Part shown: positions 1-8,740 of the stretch, one piece after another
How positions within the stretch are numbered: the stretch's first letter is position 1
How the letters are laid out: each line of letters opens with the position of its first letter
NCBI RefSeq assembly: GCF_001698815.1
Contig: NZ_LGSI01000068.1
Location: 434,001 to 498,000 of the forward strand
DNA: 64,000 nt
Source of the DNA: Pseudomonas syringae
GTDB taxonomy: Bacteria; Pseudomonadota; Gammaproteobacteria; Pseudomonadales; Pseudomonadaceae
Reading direction: 5' to 3'
Made by a program: the position numbers and the translations under genes
The notes under the pieces: generated by a model
Database searches by the model: none
Told to the model about the DNA's origin: nothing
What the model saw: the letters and a program-made list of their open reading frames with translations, nothing else

Positions 1-2
1 TC

Positions 3-392
3 CCAGGACAGATCATCGAGCTCATTCAACCCTTCATGGACAACCCGAAACTGCTGATCGTGGTGTTGATGCTGTTGATTCTGGTGATCTCCATGGTGAT
101 GGACCTGACACCGACGGTTTTGCTGCTGGCGCCGATCCTCGTACCGGTAGTGACCGCTGCGAACATCGACCCGATCTACTTCGGCGTGCTGTTCATGATC
201 AATTGCTCCATCGGCCTGATCACACCGCCCGTGGGTACGGTGCTCAACGTCGTCTGTGGAATCGGCAACATGCGCTACGAAGCGCTGCTCAAAGGCACCG
301 TCCCGTTCCTGATCGCCGAAGTCATCGTTCTCTTCCTTCTGGTGATCTTCCCCGACCTGGTGACTGTTCCGGCGCAATGGTTCGCCCACTAA
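3..392 (+). CDS. TRAP transporter large permease (DctM), C-terminal part
   Basis: The gene runs in from the left edge, so only about the last 129 residues are visible. They are strongly hydrophobic and carry the typical DctM carboxy-terminal pattern, with a membrane segment around LLIVVLMLLILVISMVMD and the motif GLITPPVGTVLNV near the last segments. DctM is the large inner-membrane subunit that moves a small organic acid with sodium. The gene ends 26 bases before a dctP gene, so the order here is permease first and binding protein second. The substrate cannot be read from sequence. Confidence 0.9.
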   Translation, partial: PGQIIELIQPFMDNPKLLIVVLMLLILVISMVMDLTPTVLLLAPILVPVVTAANIDPIYFGVLFMINCSIGLITPPVGTVLNVVCGIGNMRYEALLKGTVPFLIAEVIVLFLLVIFPDLVTVPAQWFAH

Positions 393-418
393 AACAACTG
401 ACAAGAAAAGGAAAAACC

Positions 419-1417
419 ATGAACAAGCAACTAACCGTTCTTGCTGCCCTATTGCTGGCCAGCAGTTTGAGCTTCGCCGCCGAATACAACGCTCGCACGA
501 TCAAGTTTGCCGCAACCAGCCCGAAGGGAACGCCGCCGGCAATCGGCATGGAGCTGTTTGCCAAGAAGGTCAACGAACGCAGTGGAGGCAAGATCAAGAT
601 ACGAACCTTCCCCAATGGAGTGCTGGGTGGCGACGTACAGGTGCTCTCCTCGTTGCAGGGTAACGTGGTGGAAATGATGACCTGGAACGCCGGCCTGATG
701 CTCAATCATGTGACCGACTTCGGCATTCTCGATTTCCCCTTTATCTACAACGATATGGCCAAGGTCGACGCCATGCTGGATGGCGAAGTCGGCAAGATGC
801 TGATCGACCAGTTACCGGCGAAAAACCTGGTCGGCTTGGCGTTCTGGGAGTTGGGCGTGCGCAACCTGACCAACAACGTCCGGCCAGTGCAGAAAATGGA
901 AGACATCGCTGGCCTGAAGATTCGCGCGCAACAATCGCCCTTGTTCCTGGACGCGTGGACCGCACTCGGCGCGAATCCAACACCCCTGCCCTTCACCGAA
1001 GTTCACACCGCACTCGAGACCCACACCGTGGACGGTCAGGAAAACCCGGCGGCACTGATCCTCGCCTCAAGGTTCAATGAAGTTCAGAAATACCTGAGTC
1101 TGACTCAGCACAATTACAACCCGCAGATTGTTCTGATCAGCAAGCCCTTCTGGGACACGTTGAATGTGGATGAGAAGGCGCTGCTGACGGAGGTCGCCAT
1201 GGAAGTGCGCCTTGAGCAACGCGAGATTTCCCGCCAGGCCGACAGCACAACGATTGCCGAACTGCGCAGTTCCGGCATGCAAGTCAACGAACTGGCTCCC
1301 GAAGAGATCGCGCGCATTCAGCAAAAGGTTCGTCCTGTGATCGAAAAATACGCCGCGCAGATCAATCCCGAACTGGTGAGCAAAGTCTACAAGGCCATGG
1401 ATTACCAGCCGCAATAA
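419..1417 (+). CDS. TRAP transporter solute-binding protein (DctP family)
   Basis: Predicted periplasmic protein of 332 residues that captures the solute for the upstream TRAP permease. A signal peptide covers about residues 1-20 (lysine near the start, a hydrophobic stretch, then SFA-AEY). The DctP signature region is present: FPNGVLGGD near the first third, GLKIRAQQSP (the arginine normally contacts a carboxylate) and the segment PLPFTEVHTALETHTVDGQENP. The ATG at 419 was chosen because AAAAGGA lies just upstream and a signal peptide follows directly; a longer open frame from 203 has no such support. A nitrilase-family gene follows 81 bases downstream, probably in the same operon. Confidence 0.92.
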   Translation: MNKQLTVLAALLLASSLSFAAEYNARTIKFAATSPKGTPPAIGMELFAKKVNERSGGKIKIRTFPNGVLGGDVQVLSSLQGNVVEMMTWNAGLMLNHVTDFGILDFPFIYNDMAKVDAMLDGEVGKMLIDQLPAKNLVGLAFWELGVRNLTNNVRPVQKMEDIAGLKIRAQQSPLFLDAWTALGANPTPLPFTEVHTALETHTVDGQENPAALILASRFNEVQKYLSLTQHNYNPQIVLISKPFWDTLNVDEKALLTEVAMEVRLEQREISRQADSTTIAELRSSGMQVNELAPEEIARIQQKVRPVIEKYAAQINPELVSKVYKAMDYQPQ

Positions 1418-1498
1418 CGATGCCGGACATACGGCCGGCCCTGCGCTGGCCGTCCCACTCAGCGCACGCTTTTTAAACAATAAAGAGGAAGCAACACC

Positions 1499-2302
1499 AT
1501 GAAAATTTCGGTCGCACAGATCCACCCGGTGGCTGGTAATCCGCTGCAAACCATCGACAGAGTTGCCCAACTGTCGCGTCAAGCCGCAGAAGAAGGATCG
1601 CGTCTGATCGCATTTGCCGAATGCCTGTTGACCGGAGGCTCCTTCGACAGCCGCGAAGAACTGGAAGAAGGTGCCATCAGTCTCGATGCACTCGACCCCT
1701 TGCTCACGGCCACGGCTGAAACCGGCATCCACATTGTCGTCGGTTTCTATGAAAAATACGCCGAGTCGATCTTCAATACAGCCGCACTGATCGGCCCCAA
1801 AGGAATCATAGGCCTGCATCGCAAGCGTCATCTGCCGTTCATGATCGGTGACCGCTTCACTGATCGCCCAGCAGAATGGACGCCGCCGGTATTCGACACT
1901 GAGATCGGCCGTATCGGCCTGGCCATCTGCTACGAAATCCGCTTCCCCGAAGTCATTCGCACCCTGGCACTGGAGGGCGCTGACATCGTTATCCTGCCTG
2001 CGGCCTGGCCCGAACAGGCGCGCCTGCTGCCGGACGTTTTCAGTACCGTGCGCGCGGCCGAAAACATCGTCTACTTCGTGGCTCCGAATCGTAACGACCT
2101 GGACGGCGGCATGCAGTTCATCGGCATGAGTCACATCATCGAACCTTCCGGCAGGACCTTGATCCGCGCAGGACAGGAAGATGGCGTCTTCAGCGTCGAC
2201 ATCGACCTGGACAAGGCGCGTAACAAGTCATTGATACGCGACCCGGGCGTGTTCGAGATACACCCCTTCCGCGACCGACTGCCAGAGACCTATCGCCTCT
2301 GA
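1499..2302 (+). CDS. Carbon-nitrogen hydrolase (nitrilase/amidase superfamily)
   Basis: A 267-residue cytoplasmic hydrolase of C-N bonds. The Glu-Lys-Cys catalytic triad of the superfamily is visible: Glu41 in FAECLLTGG, Lys109 in HRKRHLP and Cys144 in LAICYEIRFPE. Length fits a single-domain omega-amidase or N-carbamoyl/amide hydrolase. An AGAGGA ribosome site lies before the ATG. Placed between a TRAP binding protein and an HpcH/HpaI aldolase, it probably deaminates or de-amidates an imported amide-containing acid; the actual substrate is not known. No nitrilase-specific feature separates nitrile from amide hydrolysis here. Confidence 0.88.
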   Translation: MKISVAQIHPVAGNPLQTIDRVAQLSRQAAEEGSRLIAFAECLLTGGSFDSREELEEGAISLDALDPLLTATAETGIHIVVGFYEKYAESIFNTAALIGPKGIIGLHRKRHLPFMIGDRFTDRPAEWTPPVFDTEIGRIGLAICYEIRFPEVIRTLALEGADIVILPAAWPEQARLLPDVFSTVRAAENIVYFVAPNRNDLDGGMQFIGMSHIIEPSGRTLIRAGQEDGVFSVDIDLDKARNKSLIRDPGVFEIHPFRDRLPETYRL

Positions 2303-2340
2303 CGCAGCAGTCACCGATTACGCATTCTCAGGTACTTGCA

Positions 2341-3138
2341 ATGCACAAGAAGCTCACCTCACTGAAAGATCGAATGGCTGAAGGCCCGACGTTCGGGATG
2401 AACATCTACAGTACGTCCTGCATGGCCATCGAAGTGGCTGGCAACTGGGGGCTGGATTTTGTCTTCGTTGATGCCGAACACACTGCGCTTGGCGTCGACA
2501 AAGACATGGAAAAATTGATTCTGGCGGCCAACCACGCCTCCATCCATAGCCTGGTACGCGTTCGCGGCACCCTCGAATGGGACATCCGTAAAGCCTTGGA
2601 AATGGGTGCTTCAGGGGTCATCGTTCCCCAAGTCCACAGCGCCACACAGATGCGGGAAATCATCCGCTACAGCAAATTCCCACCATTCGGGCGTCGCGGT
2701 GGTGACAGTTCGGTTCGCTCCGCGAATTATGCTGGCCCCGGATTTGACTGGGCCAGTTACACGCAAAAGGAAAACGCCCGTAGCGTCATCGTGCCCATGG
2801 CCGAAAGCTTTGAGTTCTTCGACAACATCGATGAAATTCTCGACGTCGAAGGTATTGATGCAGTGCACTTCGGCCCGGCGGATTACTCGCTGTCGCGTCA
2901 GTTGCCGGTCGACTATCGCCTCGGCAACTCCGAAGTCCAGGCGCGGCTGGCATTGCTGATCGATAAATGCCATGGCCGCTCGATTCAAGTCATGGTGCCC
3001 TGCTTTCCCGCAGACACGGAAACTTCCCGCCGCCTTTTGGATATGGGCTGCGACATGTTACTGATGGGCAGTGATCTGTCCTGGCTGAACCAGGCTGGAC
3101 AACAGATCTCGGCCATTCAGAAGACACTTCAGGGGTAA
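2341..3138 (+). CDS. HpcH/HpaI family aldolase
   Basis: A 265-residue class II, divalent-metal aldolase of the HpcH/HpaI (2-keto-3-deoxy acid) family, forming a TIM barrel. Diagnostic features are FVDAEHT (near residue 45), LVRVRG (substrate-carboxylate arginine), GASGVIVPQV, and the downstream PMAES segment whose glutamate binds the metal. The family cleaves 2-oxo-4-hydroxy acids to pyruvate and an aldehyde. It follows the nitrilase gene by 38 bases and is the last gene before a strong hairpin, so the operon is permease, binding protein, hydrolase, aldolase. The actual ketoacid is unknown. Confidence 0.9.
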   Translation: MHKKLTSLKDRMAEGPTFGMNIYSTSCMAIEVAGNWGLDFVFVDAEHTALGVDKDMEKLILAANHASIHSLVRVRGTLEWDIRKALEMGASGVIVPQVHSATQMREIIRYSKFPPFGRRGGDSSVRSANYAGPGFDWASYTQKENARSVIVPMAESFEFFDNIDEILDVEGIDAVHFGPADYSLSRQLPVDYRLGNSEVQARLALLIDKCHGRSIQVMVPCFPADTETSRRLLDMGCDMLLMGSDLSWLNQAGQQISAIQKTLQG

Positions 3139-3170
3139 AGGAAATCCTTCAATAAGAACAGCTAAAAAAA

Positions 3171-3195
3171 GCCGAATCAATAAACTTGATTCGGC
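3171..3195 (-). terminator. Bidirectional intrinsic terminator between convergent genes
   Basis: A perfect 10-bp stem (GCCGAATCAA / TTGATTCGGC) with a 5-base loop. Seven A residues on its left become a seven-U tract for the leftward lysR transcript, so it is a textbook terminator on the minus strand. In the rightward direction there are only three T residues after the stem, so termination of the aldolase operon is probably weaker. Confidence 0.85.
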
Positions 3196-3218
3196 TTTAA
3201 CAGTATCCCGGGAAAGCG

Positions 3219-4118
3219 TTAGCTGACTAAAAAGTTTTGACGCAACAGTGTCGCCTGAGTAAGTGCGACCAACTCATCGAGCTGAACATCAGGCCTTTCC
3301 GTTACATAAGACAAACAGAACCTGGCCGGTTCTATAGCGGGATTGCAGGGCAGCACCTTCAACAAATCAACGGCCAGCATATCTCGAATTAACGGAACCG
3401 GAAGAATCCCGATAGCATATCCGGCAGAGATCATTTTCGCGATGAACGCCAGGGAATTACTGGAGTGGAAAGCCTCGGACACACTCCCCCCTTCTTTCAG
3501 CCACCGCTCAACGACTGAGTACAATGTCGAGGGTGCGGAATGCGTCACTATGGGATGGGCACAAGCGTGTTCCGGTAGAAATTCCCCTCCTTCGATTTCC
3601 AGTTGTGCGGCAGCCACCCACTGAAAAGTCATCCATCCTAAAAAGATGTCAGTGACATCGTCTCGCGTAATCGGATTGGTCAGGAGCGCCAGGTCAAGCT
3701 CGTGATCATTCAGCTTCTGGTTAAGCACCGCCCCCACATCAATGGTGATTTCAAGGGTGATCTCTGGAAAATGCGTCTTGATCTCGGCAATGACCGCAGT
3801 CAACCCGACCATTGCCGAACATTCGTCAGCACCGACGCGCAATCTGCGATTCTGCTTTTGCTTGGCGGCAAACTGTTCAAGCTTCACGCTGTTGTTAAGC
3901 GCCAGCTCCGCATGCTGCAGAGCGATCAGGCCATCGGCGGTGATGATCATGCGCTGCTTGCTGCGGTCAAAAAGTTTCACACTCAGCAAAGACTCCATCT
4001 CGCGAATTCGAGAGGAAATTGCCGGTTGTGTCAGATGAAGATGTCGAGAGGCCGCATGAACACCACCTAATCGGGCAGTCCAATAGAAAGCCTCGATCTG
4101 CATCAGGGTAATTCTCAT
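3219..4118 (-). CDS. LysR-family transcriptional regulator
   Basis: A 299-residue one-component regulator. The N-terminal winged helix-turn-helix occupies about residues 5-65, with AASRHLHLTQPAISSRI as the recognition region, followed by the linker helix and a periplasmic-binding-fold effector domain from about residue 90. It is divergent from the RraA-like gene at 4231 with 112 bases between, the usual arrangement for a LysR protein controlling its neighbour, here probably the RraA-TRAP operon. It faces the aldolase gene across the shared terminator. Confidence 0.92.
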   Translation of the reverse strand: MRITLMQIEAFYWTARLGGVHAASRHLHLTQPAISSRIREMESLLSVKLFDRSKQRMIITADGLIALQHAELALNNSVKLEQFAAKQKQNRRLRVGADECSAMVGLTAVIAEIKTHFPEITLEITIDVGAVLNQKLNDHELDLALLTNPITRDDVTDIFLGWMTFQWVAAAQLEIEGGEFLPEHACAHPIVTHSAPSTLYSVVERWLKEGGSVSEAFHSSNSLAFIAKMISAGYAIGILPVPLIRDMLAVDLLKVLPCNPAIEPARFCLSYVTERPDVQLDELVALTQATLLRQNFLVS

Positions 4119-4230
4119 GATAAAAATCGTCCCACAGTTGACTCGTTGTTTTTTATTATCGCATTAAAATCATGCTTGTTAGGATGGACGGACTGTATCA
4201 GACATTCATCAAAAACAAGTAAATTACAGC

Positions 4231-4899
4231 ATGTATATTATTGAAGAACTGCCACGACAGATCGACAAGGAAGAACTTTCGGTTCTCCTCGCAGCGGAGC
4301 CGGCAACGATCGGCCACTTCACCACTAAAGGTATTTTAAGTCCCCGGATAAAAGCACACTTCCAGGACATTAGAACCGTTGGAACCGCAGTCACAGTAAG
4401 AATGCCTGGGGCTGATGGGGGAATTCTGCATTACGCGATGGGCTGCGCAAGGCCAGGCGATTTCCTGATCGTGGATCGCTGCGGTGAGCGCGTCACGGCG
4501 GCCATGGGCGGAGCCATGGCTTACGCAGCCAGGCAGGCTGGAATCGCCGGGATTGTCATTGATGGGTTCGTCACCGACCTGGGTGAGTTGCGCCAGCATG
4601 GTGTTCCCATCTGGTCCTGGGGCGCCAGTGCCGTCACCACCCGGCTCAAGGGCAACGAAGGTGAGTTTTGTACGCCGGTCCAATGTGGCGGTGTGGTTGT
4701 TCATCCCGGTGATGCCGTGGTCGCCGATGAGAACGGCATCGTCATCATCAAGCCAGACCAGGTCCTCAGACTGGCCCGACGCGCAATCGAGTTTCAGGAC
4801 AACGAAAAAATCACCTTGGCAAGACTGGCAAACGGCGAGAAATTCCCGGATGTCGTAGGTTCCAGATCGATCATCAACGCTGCAATCGGGGACCTCTGA
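4231..4899 (+). CDS. RraA-like / HMG-CHA aldolase family protein with altered active-site motif
   Basis: A 222-residue protein of the RraA/DlpA fold, which includes 4-hydroxy-4-methyl-2-oxoglutarate/4-carboxy-4-hydroxy-2-oxoadipate aldolases, oxaloacetate decarboxylases and the RNase E inhibitor RraA. The core GGAMAYAARQAGIAGIVIDG is clear. In the aldolases an Arg-Asp pair follows (DGxxRD, then a Glu/Asp for the metal); here the sequence reads DGFVTDLGEL, so the arginine is Thr while Asp and Glu remain. That change makes classic aldolase activity doubtful. It heads a probable operon with a full TRAP transporter. No good Shine-Dalgarno is visible before the ATG. Confidence 0.82.
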   Translation: MYIIEELPRQIDKEELSVLLAAEPATIGHFTTKGILSPRIKAHFQDIRTVGTAVTVRMPGADGGILHYAMGCARPGDFLIVDRCGERVTAAMGGAMAYAARQAGIAGIVIDGFVTDLGELRQHGVPIWSWGASAVTTRLKGNEGEFCTPVQCGGVVVHPGDAVVADENGIVIIKPDQVLRLARRAIEFQDNEKITLARLANGEKFPDVVGSRSIINAAIGDL

Positions 4900-4972
4900 A
4901 CAGGCGAACACAGACCCGCTTTGCTGCCCCGTTTCTGCCATGTAGCTCCCTCAAAAAAACAAAAGGACTACC

Positions 4973-6028
4973 ATGCAACCGTTCAAGATTCCGCCCCTGA
5001 TCATTGCCCTGCTCAGCGGTCTTATCGGTCCCGCAACCTTTGCGGACACCCCGGCAACCACCCACTTCAATGTCATTGGCGGTGGCAGCCACAATTACAC
5101 GTTTCGCGCGGTGGAAAAGCCGTTCTGGAACACGACCCTGCCGGCGAGTTCTGGAGGGACCGTCACGGCTCGCCTCAGAGGGCTATCGGAAAGCGGCCTC
5201 AAAGGCCCGGAGATGGTGCGCCTGATACGTCTTGGCGCGGTTGATGTCGGCATGGGGGTTTTCGCTTTTGTTGCCGGTGATGATCCATTCTTCGAAGGGA
5301 TTGATCTGCCCGGCATGGCTGCCGATATCGAAACCTCACATCGGGTTTCGACTGCGTTCAAACCGGTATTGGCGCAACGCATGGCCGAGCGACATGGCGT
5401 CAAGTTGCTGGCAACGGTGCCCTATACGGCGCAAGTGTTCTTCTGTCGCACCCCCATCACCTCGATAGAGGACCTCAAGGCACGCAAGATTCGCGTTCGC
5501 GGGCGCAATATGTCCGAGATGATCAAAGCGCTCGGCGGATCGCCCATGACCTTGCCTTTCGCCGAGGTCGTGACGGCCATGCAGACCGGCGTCATTGATT
5601 GTGCGGTGACAGGCATTGGCTCAGGCAACGCGGCCAGATGGTACGACGTCGCCAACCACATCTATAACCTGCCGGTGGACTGGTCGATTGGTTTCTACGC
5701 CATTGGCCTGAAGCGCTGGCAGTCATTACCCGAACCTGTACAGCGCCTGCTGCAGGAACAGTCCGACGTACTCGAAGCCAGGTGGTGGGAAGAAACCGCC
5801 AAAGAAAATCACTCTGCATTGGCCTGCAATATCGGCGCGCCTGACTGCCAGATTCACCACCCCGCCAATATGCAGGTCAGCACACCGACAAACGCCGAGA
5901 AACAGGTTGTGCGGGACGCCGTTCTCAACATCGCCAACAACTGGGGCAAACGCTGCGGGGCGCAATGTGTCGAGCGCTGGAATGCCACGGCCGGCGTTGC
6001 CCTTGGCGTAAGTCTGCAAAAACCCTGA
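4973..6028 (+). CDS. TRAP transporter solute-binding protein (DctP family)
   Basis: Predicted periplasmic binding protein of 351 residues. A signal peptide covers about residues 1-24, ending at TFADTP. The DctP core is seen as LKARKIRVRGRNM, with the carboxylate-binding arginine, and PMTLPFAEVVTAMQTGVIDCAVTG. It contains several cysteines in its C-terminal part (ACNIGAPDC, GKRCGAQC), which may form disulfides in the periplasm and are not usual in the family. The ATG has AAAGGA seven bases before it. It is followed by dctQ and dctM. Confidence 0.92.
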   Translation: MQPFKIPPLIIALLSGLIGPATFADTPATTHFNVIGGGSHNYTFRAVEKPFWNTTLPASSGGTVTARLRGLSESGLKGPEMVRLIRLGAVDVGMGVFAFVAGDDPFFEGIDLPGMAADIETSHRVSTAFKPVLAQRMAERHGVKLLATVPYTAQVFFCRTPITSIEDLKARKIRVRGRNMSEMIKALGGSPMTLPFAEVVTAMQTGVIDCAVTGIGSGNAARWYDVANHIYNLPVDWSIGFYAIGLKRWQSLPEPVQRLLQEQSDVLEARWWEETAKENHSALACNIGAPDCQIHHPANMQVSTPTNAEKQVVRDAVLNIANNWGKRCGAQCVERWNATAGVALGVSLQKP

Positions 6029-6117
6029 CCCGCGCCAAATCCGTTGAGTATCTGTGAATCTGCGCAACAACAGTTTGTTGCGCGTTCTGAACGCCCCGTT
6101 TCCGGAGAACCCCAGCC

Positions 6118-6735
6118 ATGAAACACACTGAATCTTCTGGTATCAGGCTCGTAACCACCATCGCCAGGTTGAGCGCCTGGCTCGGCGGCATTGCGCTGAT
6201 GGGCACCGCATTGATGATCGGCACCGACCTGATCCTGCGCAAGACCATCGGCCTGTCCATGGGCGGAGCCGACGAAATTGCCGGTTATGTCCTGGCCATT
6301 GTCAGCACCTGGGCGTTTCCCATCGCCCTGTTAAAGCGCTCCCATATCCGGGTGGACATTATCTACTCACGGCTGAAGCCCAAAACCAGAACATCGCTGG
6401 ACCTGCTGGCCCTGAGCTGCATGGCGACTTTCGTCGGTACCATGCTGTTCCACTCATGGGGTGTGCTGTGGGACTCCATCCAGTACCGCTCAGTTTCCAC
6501 CACGCCGCTGCAAATCCCGCAGTGGGTGCCTCAATCAGTCTGGTTCGCAGGTTACGTTTTTTTTGCCCTGACCATTGTAGTACTGGCCTGCGCGAGCCTG
6601 TCGCATCTGCGTCAACAAAGATGGGCGTCGATCACTGCGCTGATCGGTATCAACTCCGTCGAGGAGGACATTCAAGAAGAAATCCACAGTCCCGCACCGG
6701 GGCTCACAACTTCCCCATCGAATGGAGCGCACTAG
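6118..6735 (+). CDS. TRAP transporter small permease (DctQ)
   Basis: A 205-residue inner-membrane protein with the four membrane segments of DctQ. Typical motifs are GGADEIAGYVLAIVSTWAF in the second segment and KRSHIRVDII just after it. It is the small scaffold subunit that pairs with DctM. Its stop codon (TAG, 6733-6735) directly abuts the ATG of dctM, implying translational coupling. The C-terminal tail of about 40 residues is hydrophilic and longer than in many DctQ proteins. Confidence 0.9.
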   Translation: MKHTESSGIRLVTTIARLSAWLGGIALMGTALMIGTDLILRKTIGLSMGGADEIAGYVLAIVSTWAFPIALLKRSHIRVDIIYSRLKPKTRTSLDLLALSCMATFVGTMLFHSWGVLWDSIQYRSVSTTPLQIPQWVPQSVWFAGYVFFALTIVVLACASLSHLRQQRWASITALIGINSVEEDIQEEIHSPAPGLTTSPSNGAH

Positions 6736-8016
6736 ATGCTGGCCTTTACTCTCTTCACCCTGCTCGCCTTGCTTGGCTTGAGCGTGGCCGCAGCGGTCAG
6801 CGTCGGCCTGCTGGGCATTTCGTTGTCAGAACTGTTTTCGACTTTGCCACTGAGCAACGCCATGGGCGAAATAGCCTGGAGCACCAGCGCCGAATTCCTG
6901 CTGGTGGCGATTCCGCTTTATATACTCATGGGCGAGTTACTGGTGTGTTCAGGTGTCGCAGGACGCATGTATGGCGCCGTCGCCAAATGGCTTTCGTGGC
7001 TGCCCGGCGGCTTGATGAACTCCAACATTGGCGCCTCTGCATTGTTTTCGGCAACCAGCGGCTCCAGCGTGGCGACCGCCGCAACGATCTCGACCATAGC
7101 CCTGCCGGAGCAGGAGCGAAAAGGCTATCCGGCTCCGCTGTTCCTCGGGTCTATCGCCGCTGGCGGTACCCTTGGCATATTGATCCCACCCTCGATCAAC
7201 ATGATTCTGTTCGCGCTGATCGCCAATCTGTCGGTGCCCAAACTCTATCTGGCAGCGACGATTCCCGGCATTCTGCTCAGCTTCATGTTCGTCGCAATAA
7301 TCGTCCTGGCTTGCATTATCCGCCCCGAACTGGGGGGTAAAAAAGAACACTCAACCTGGGCAGAACGACTGGACAGCATCCCCGACCTGCTGCCGCCGCT
7401 GGCCATCTTCGCTCTGGTGGTCGGAGCCATCTACAGCGGCTTCGCAACTGCCAGTGAGTCAGCCGCCCTGGGGGTCATTGCAGCGTTTTCCCTTGGCCTG
7501 TGGCGACGCGCGTTTACCTGGCAAAATCTGGCGCAGGCCTTCGAATCCACTATGCGCACGACCGGAATGATCATATTCATTACCTTGTCGGCGTTTTTTC
7601 TCAATTTCGTGCTGTCTTCCATAGGGCTGACATCCACCCTGGTCAGTTTCGTGACGGACCTCGACATGTCCCCGATGGGAACGCTGCTGGCCATCATTGT
7701 GTTCTACATCATCCTCGGCTGCTTCATGGATACGCTGGCCATGCTGATCACCACCGCACCGCTGGTGGTGCCAGTCATTGTCGCCCTGGGTTTCGATCCA
7801 CTGTGGTTTGGCGTGATACTTATCATTCTGTGCGAAATGGGACAAATCACGCCCCCATTCGGGATGAACCTATTCGTGGTGCAAAGTATTCGCAATAAAG
7901 GCAAGTTCCTGGATGTGGTCTACGGCGCCTTACCTTTCTGTTTTGTATTACTTATGTTGATCGCGCTCTTGATCATGTTTCCGCAGATCGCGCTTTGGCT
8001 CCCACAATTTGCTTGA
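6736..8016 (+). CDS. TRAP transporter large permease (DctM)
   Basis: A 426-residue integral membrane protein, the normal full length for DctM, with about 12 hydrophobic segments. Family motifs are visible: SGSSVATAATISTIALPE after the first third, GGTLGILIPPSINMILFA, and GQITPPFGMNLFVV near the end. It forms the transport channel with DctQ and takes solute from the DctP protein at 4973. It is the last gene of the operon; no intrinsic terminator was recognised in the 106 bases that follow. Confidence 0.93.
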   Translation: MLAFTLFTLLALLGLSVAAAVSVGLLGISLSELFSTLPLSNAMGEIAWSTSAEFLLVAIPLYILMGELLVCSGVAGRMYGAVAKWLSWLPGGLMNSNIGASALFSATSGSSVATAATISTIALPEQERKGYPAPLFLGSIAAGGTLGILIPPSINMILFALIANLSVPKLYLAATIPGILLSFMFVAIIVLACIIRPELGGKKEHSTWAERLDSIPDLLPPLAIFALVVGAIYSGFATASESAALGVIAAFSLGLWRRAFTWQNLAQAFESTMRTTGMIIFITLSAFFLNFVLSSIGLTSTLVSFVTDLDMSPMGTLLAIIVFYIILGCFMDTLAMLITTAPLVVPVIVALGFDPLWFGVILIILCEMGQITPPFGMNLFVVQSIRNKGKFLDVVYGALPFCFVLLMLIALLIMFPQIALWLPQFA

Positions 8017-8122
8017 TGGACATTGTCCCTGCGGGGTCCGGGCTGCGTGAAAACGTATTTCCCGTTCCAGGGCCCCGAGTTCCGCGCGCTCAGAGCTGAG
8101 AGCCGTTTGATCCCACCCGACC

Positions 8123-8740
8123 CTACGGCGCTATCTGCGCCGTCGCGAGATGCGACACCAGCGCATCAATGAAAACTCTCACCTTCGCTGACAGACTCCG
8201 GTGGCTCGGATAGAGCGCATGAGCATCCAGCAAACGTCCCTTCAACTCCGGGAACAGGCGCACCGACCTGCCCTCCGCAACCGCGCTCGCCGCGTGGAAG
8301 TCCGGCAGGAGTCCGATGCCGCAACCGGCGATCAACATCGTTTTCATCACGTCCGGCTCCGGAATGACATCACCGGCGTCGACCTCGATATCCCGTACAG
8401 CGCCGCTTTCCGTTCGGAACTGCCAGGTCTCGCGCCGTTCGGCGTGCGCGAGCAGCCTGTGACTCAAGAGGTCTTCAGGCGACCTCAGGGGCGGATGCTT
8501 GCTCAGGTAGTCCGGGCTCGCACAGGTCCAGATCTCGAATGTGGCCAATCGACGCGCGATCAGCTCTGAATCCTGCAGTGGTCCGATGCGGATCGCCAGA
8601 TCAACCCCCTCGATCTGCAAGTCAACGACCCGGTTGTCCACCGTGAGGATGACGCGCCCGTCTGGATAGCGCGACAGAAATCCGGGAAGCATGGATGCAA
8701 GCGCGGTGCTGAGCTGGCCGAGGGTGACCTCTCGGACCAC
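8123..8740 (-). pseudogene. LysR regulator remnant lacking the DNA-binding domain
   Basis: The frame encodes about 205 residues of a LysR effector-binding domain (LPGFLSRYPDGRV, VDLAIRIGPL, CASPDYLSKHP) but nothing resembling the N-terminal helix-turn-helix. Its left, C-terminal, end looks normal. The missing 5' part, about 90 codons, lies exactly where the neighbouring plus-strand NmrA-type fragment begins, so the two divergent genes have lost their shared promoter and both gene starts. The short open frame could still be translated but could not act as a normal DNA-binding regulator. Confidence 0.85.

Noticed and set aside
1067..2134. Long minus-strand frame (about 355 codons) opposite the DctP and nitrilase genes
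   Set aside because: It is a shadow of two well-supported genes on the plus strand and has no family features or ribosome site.
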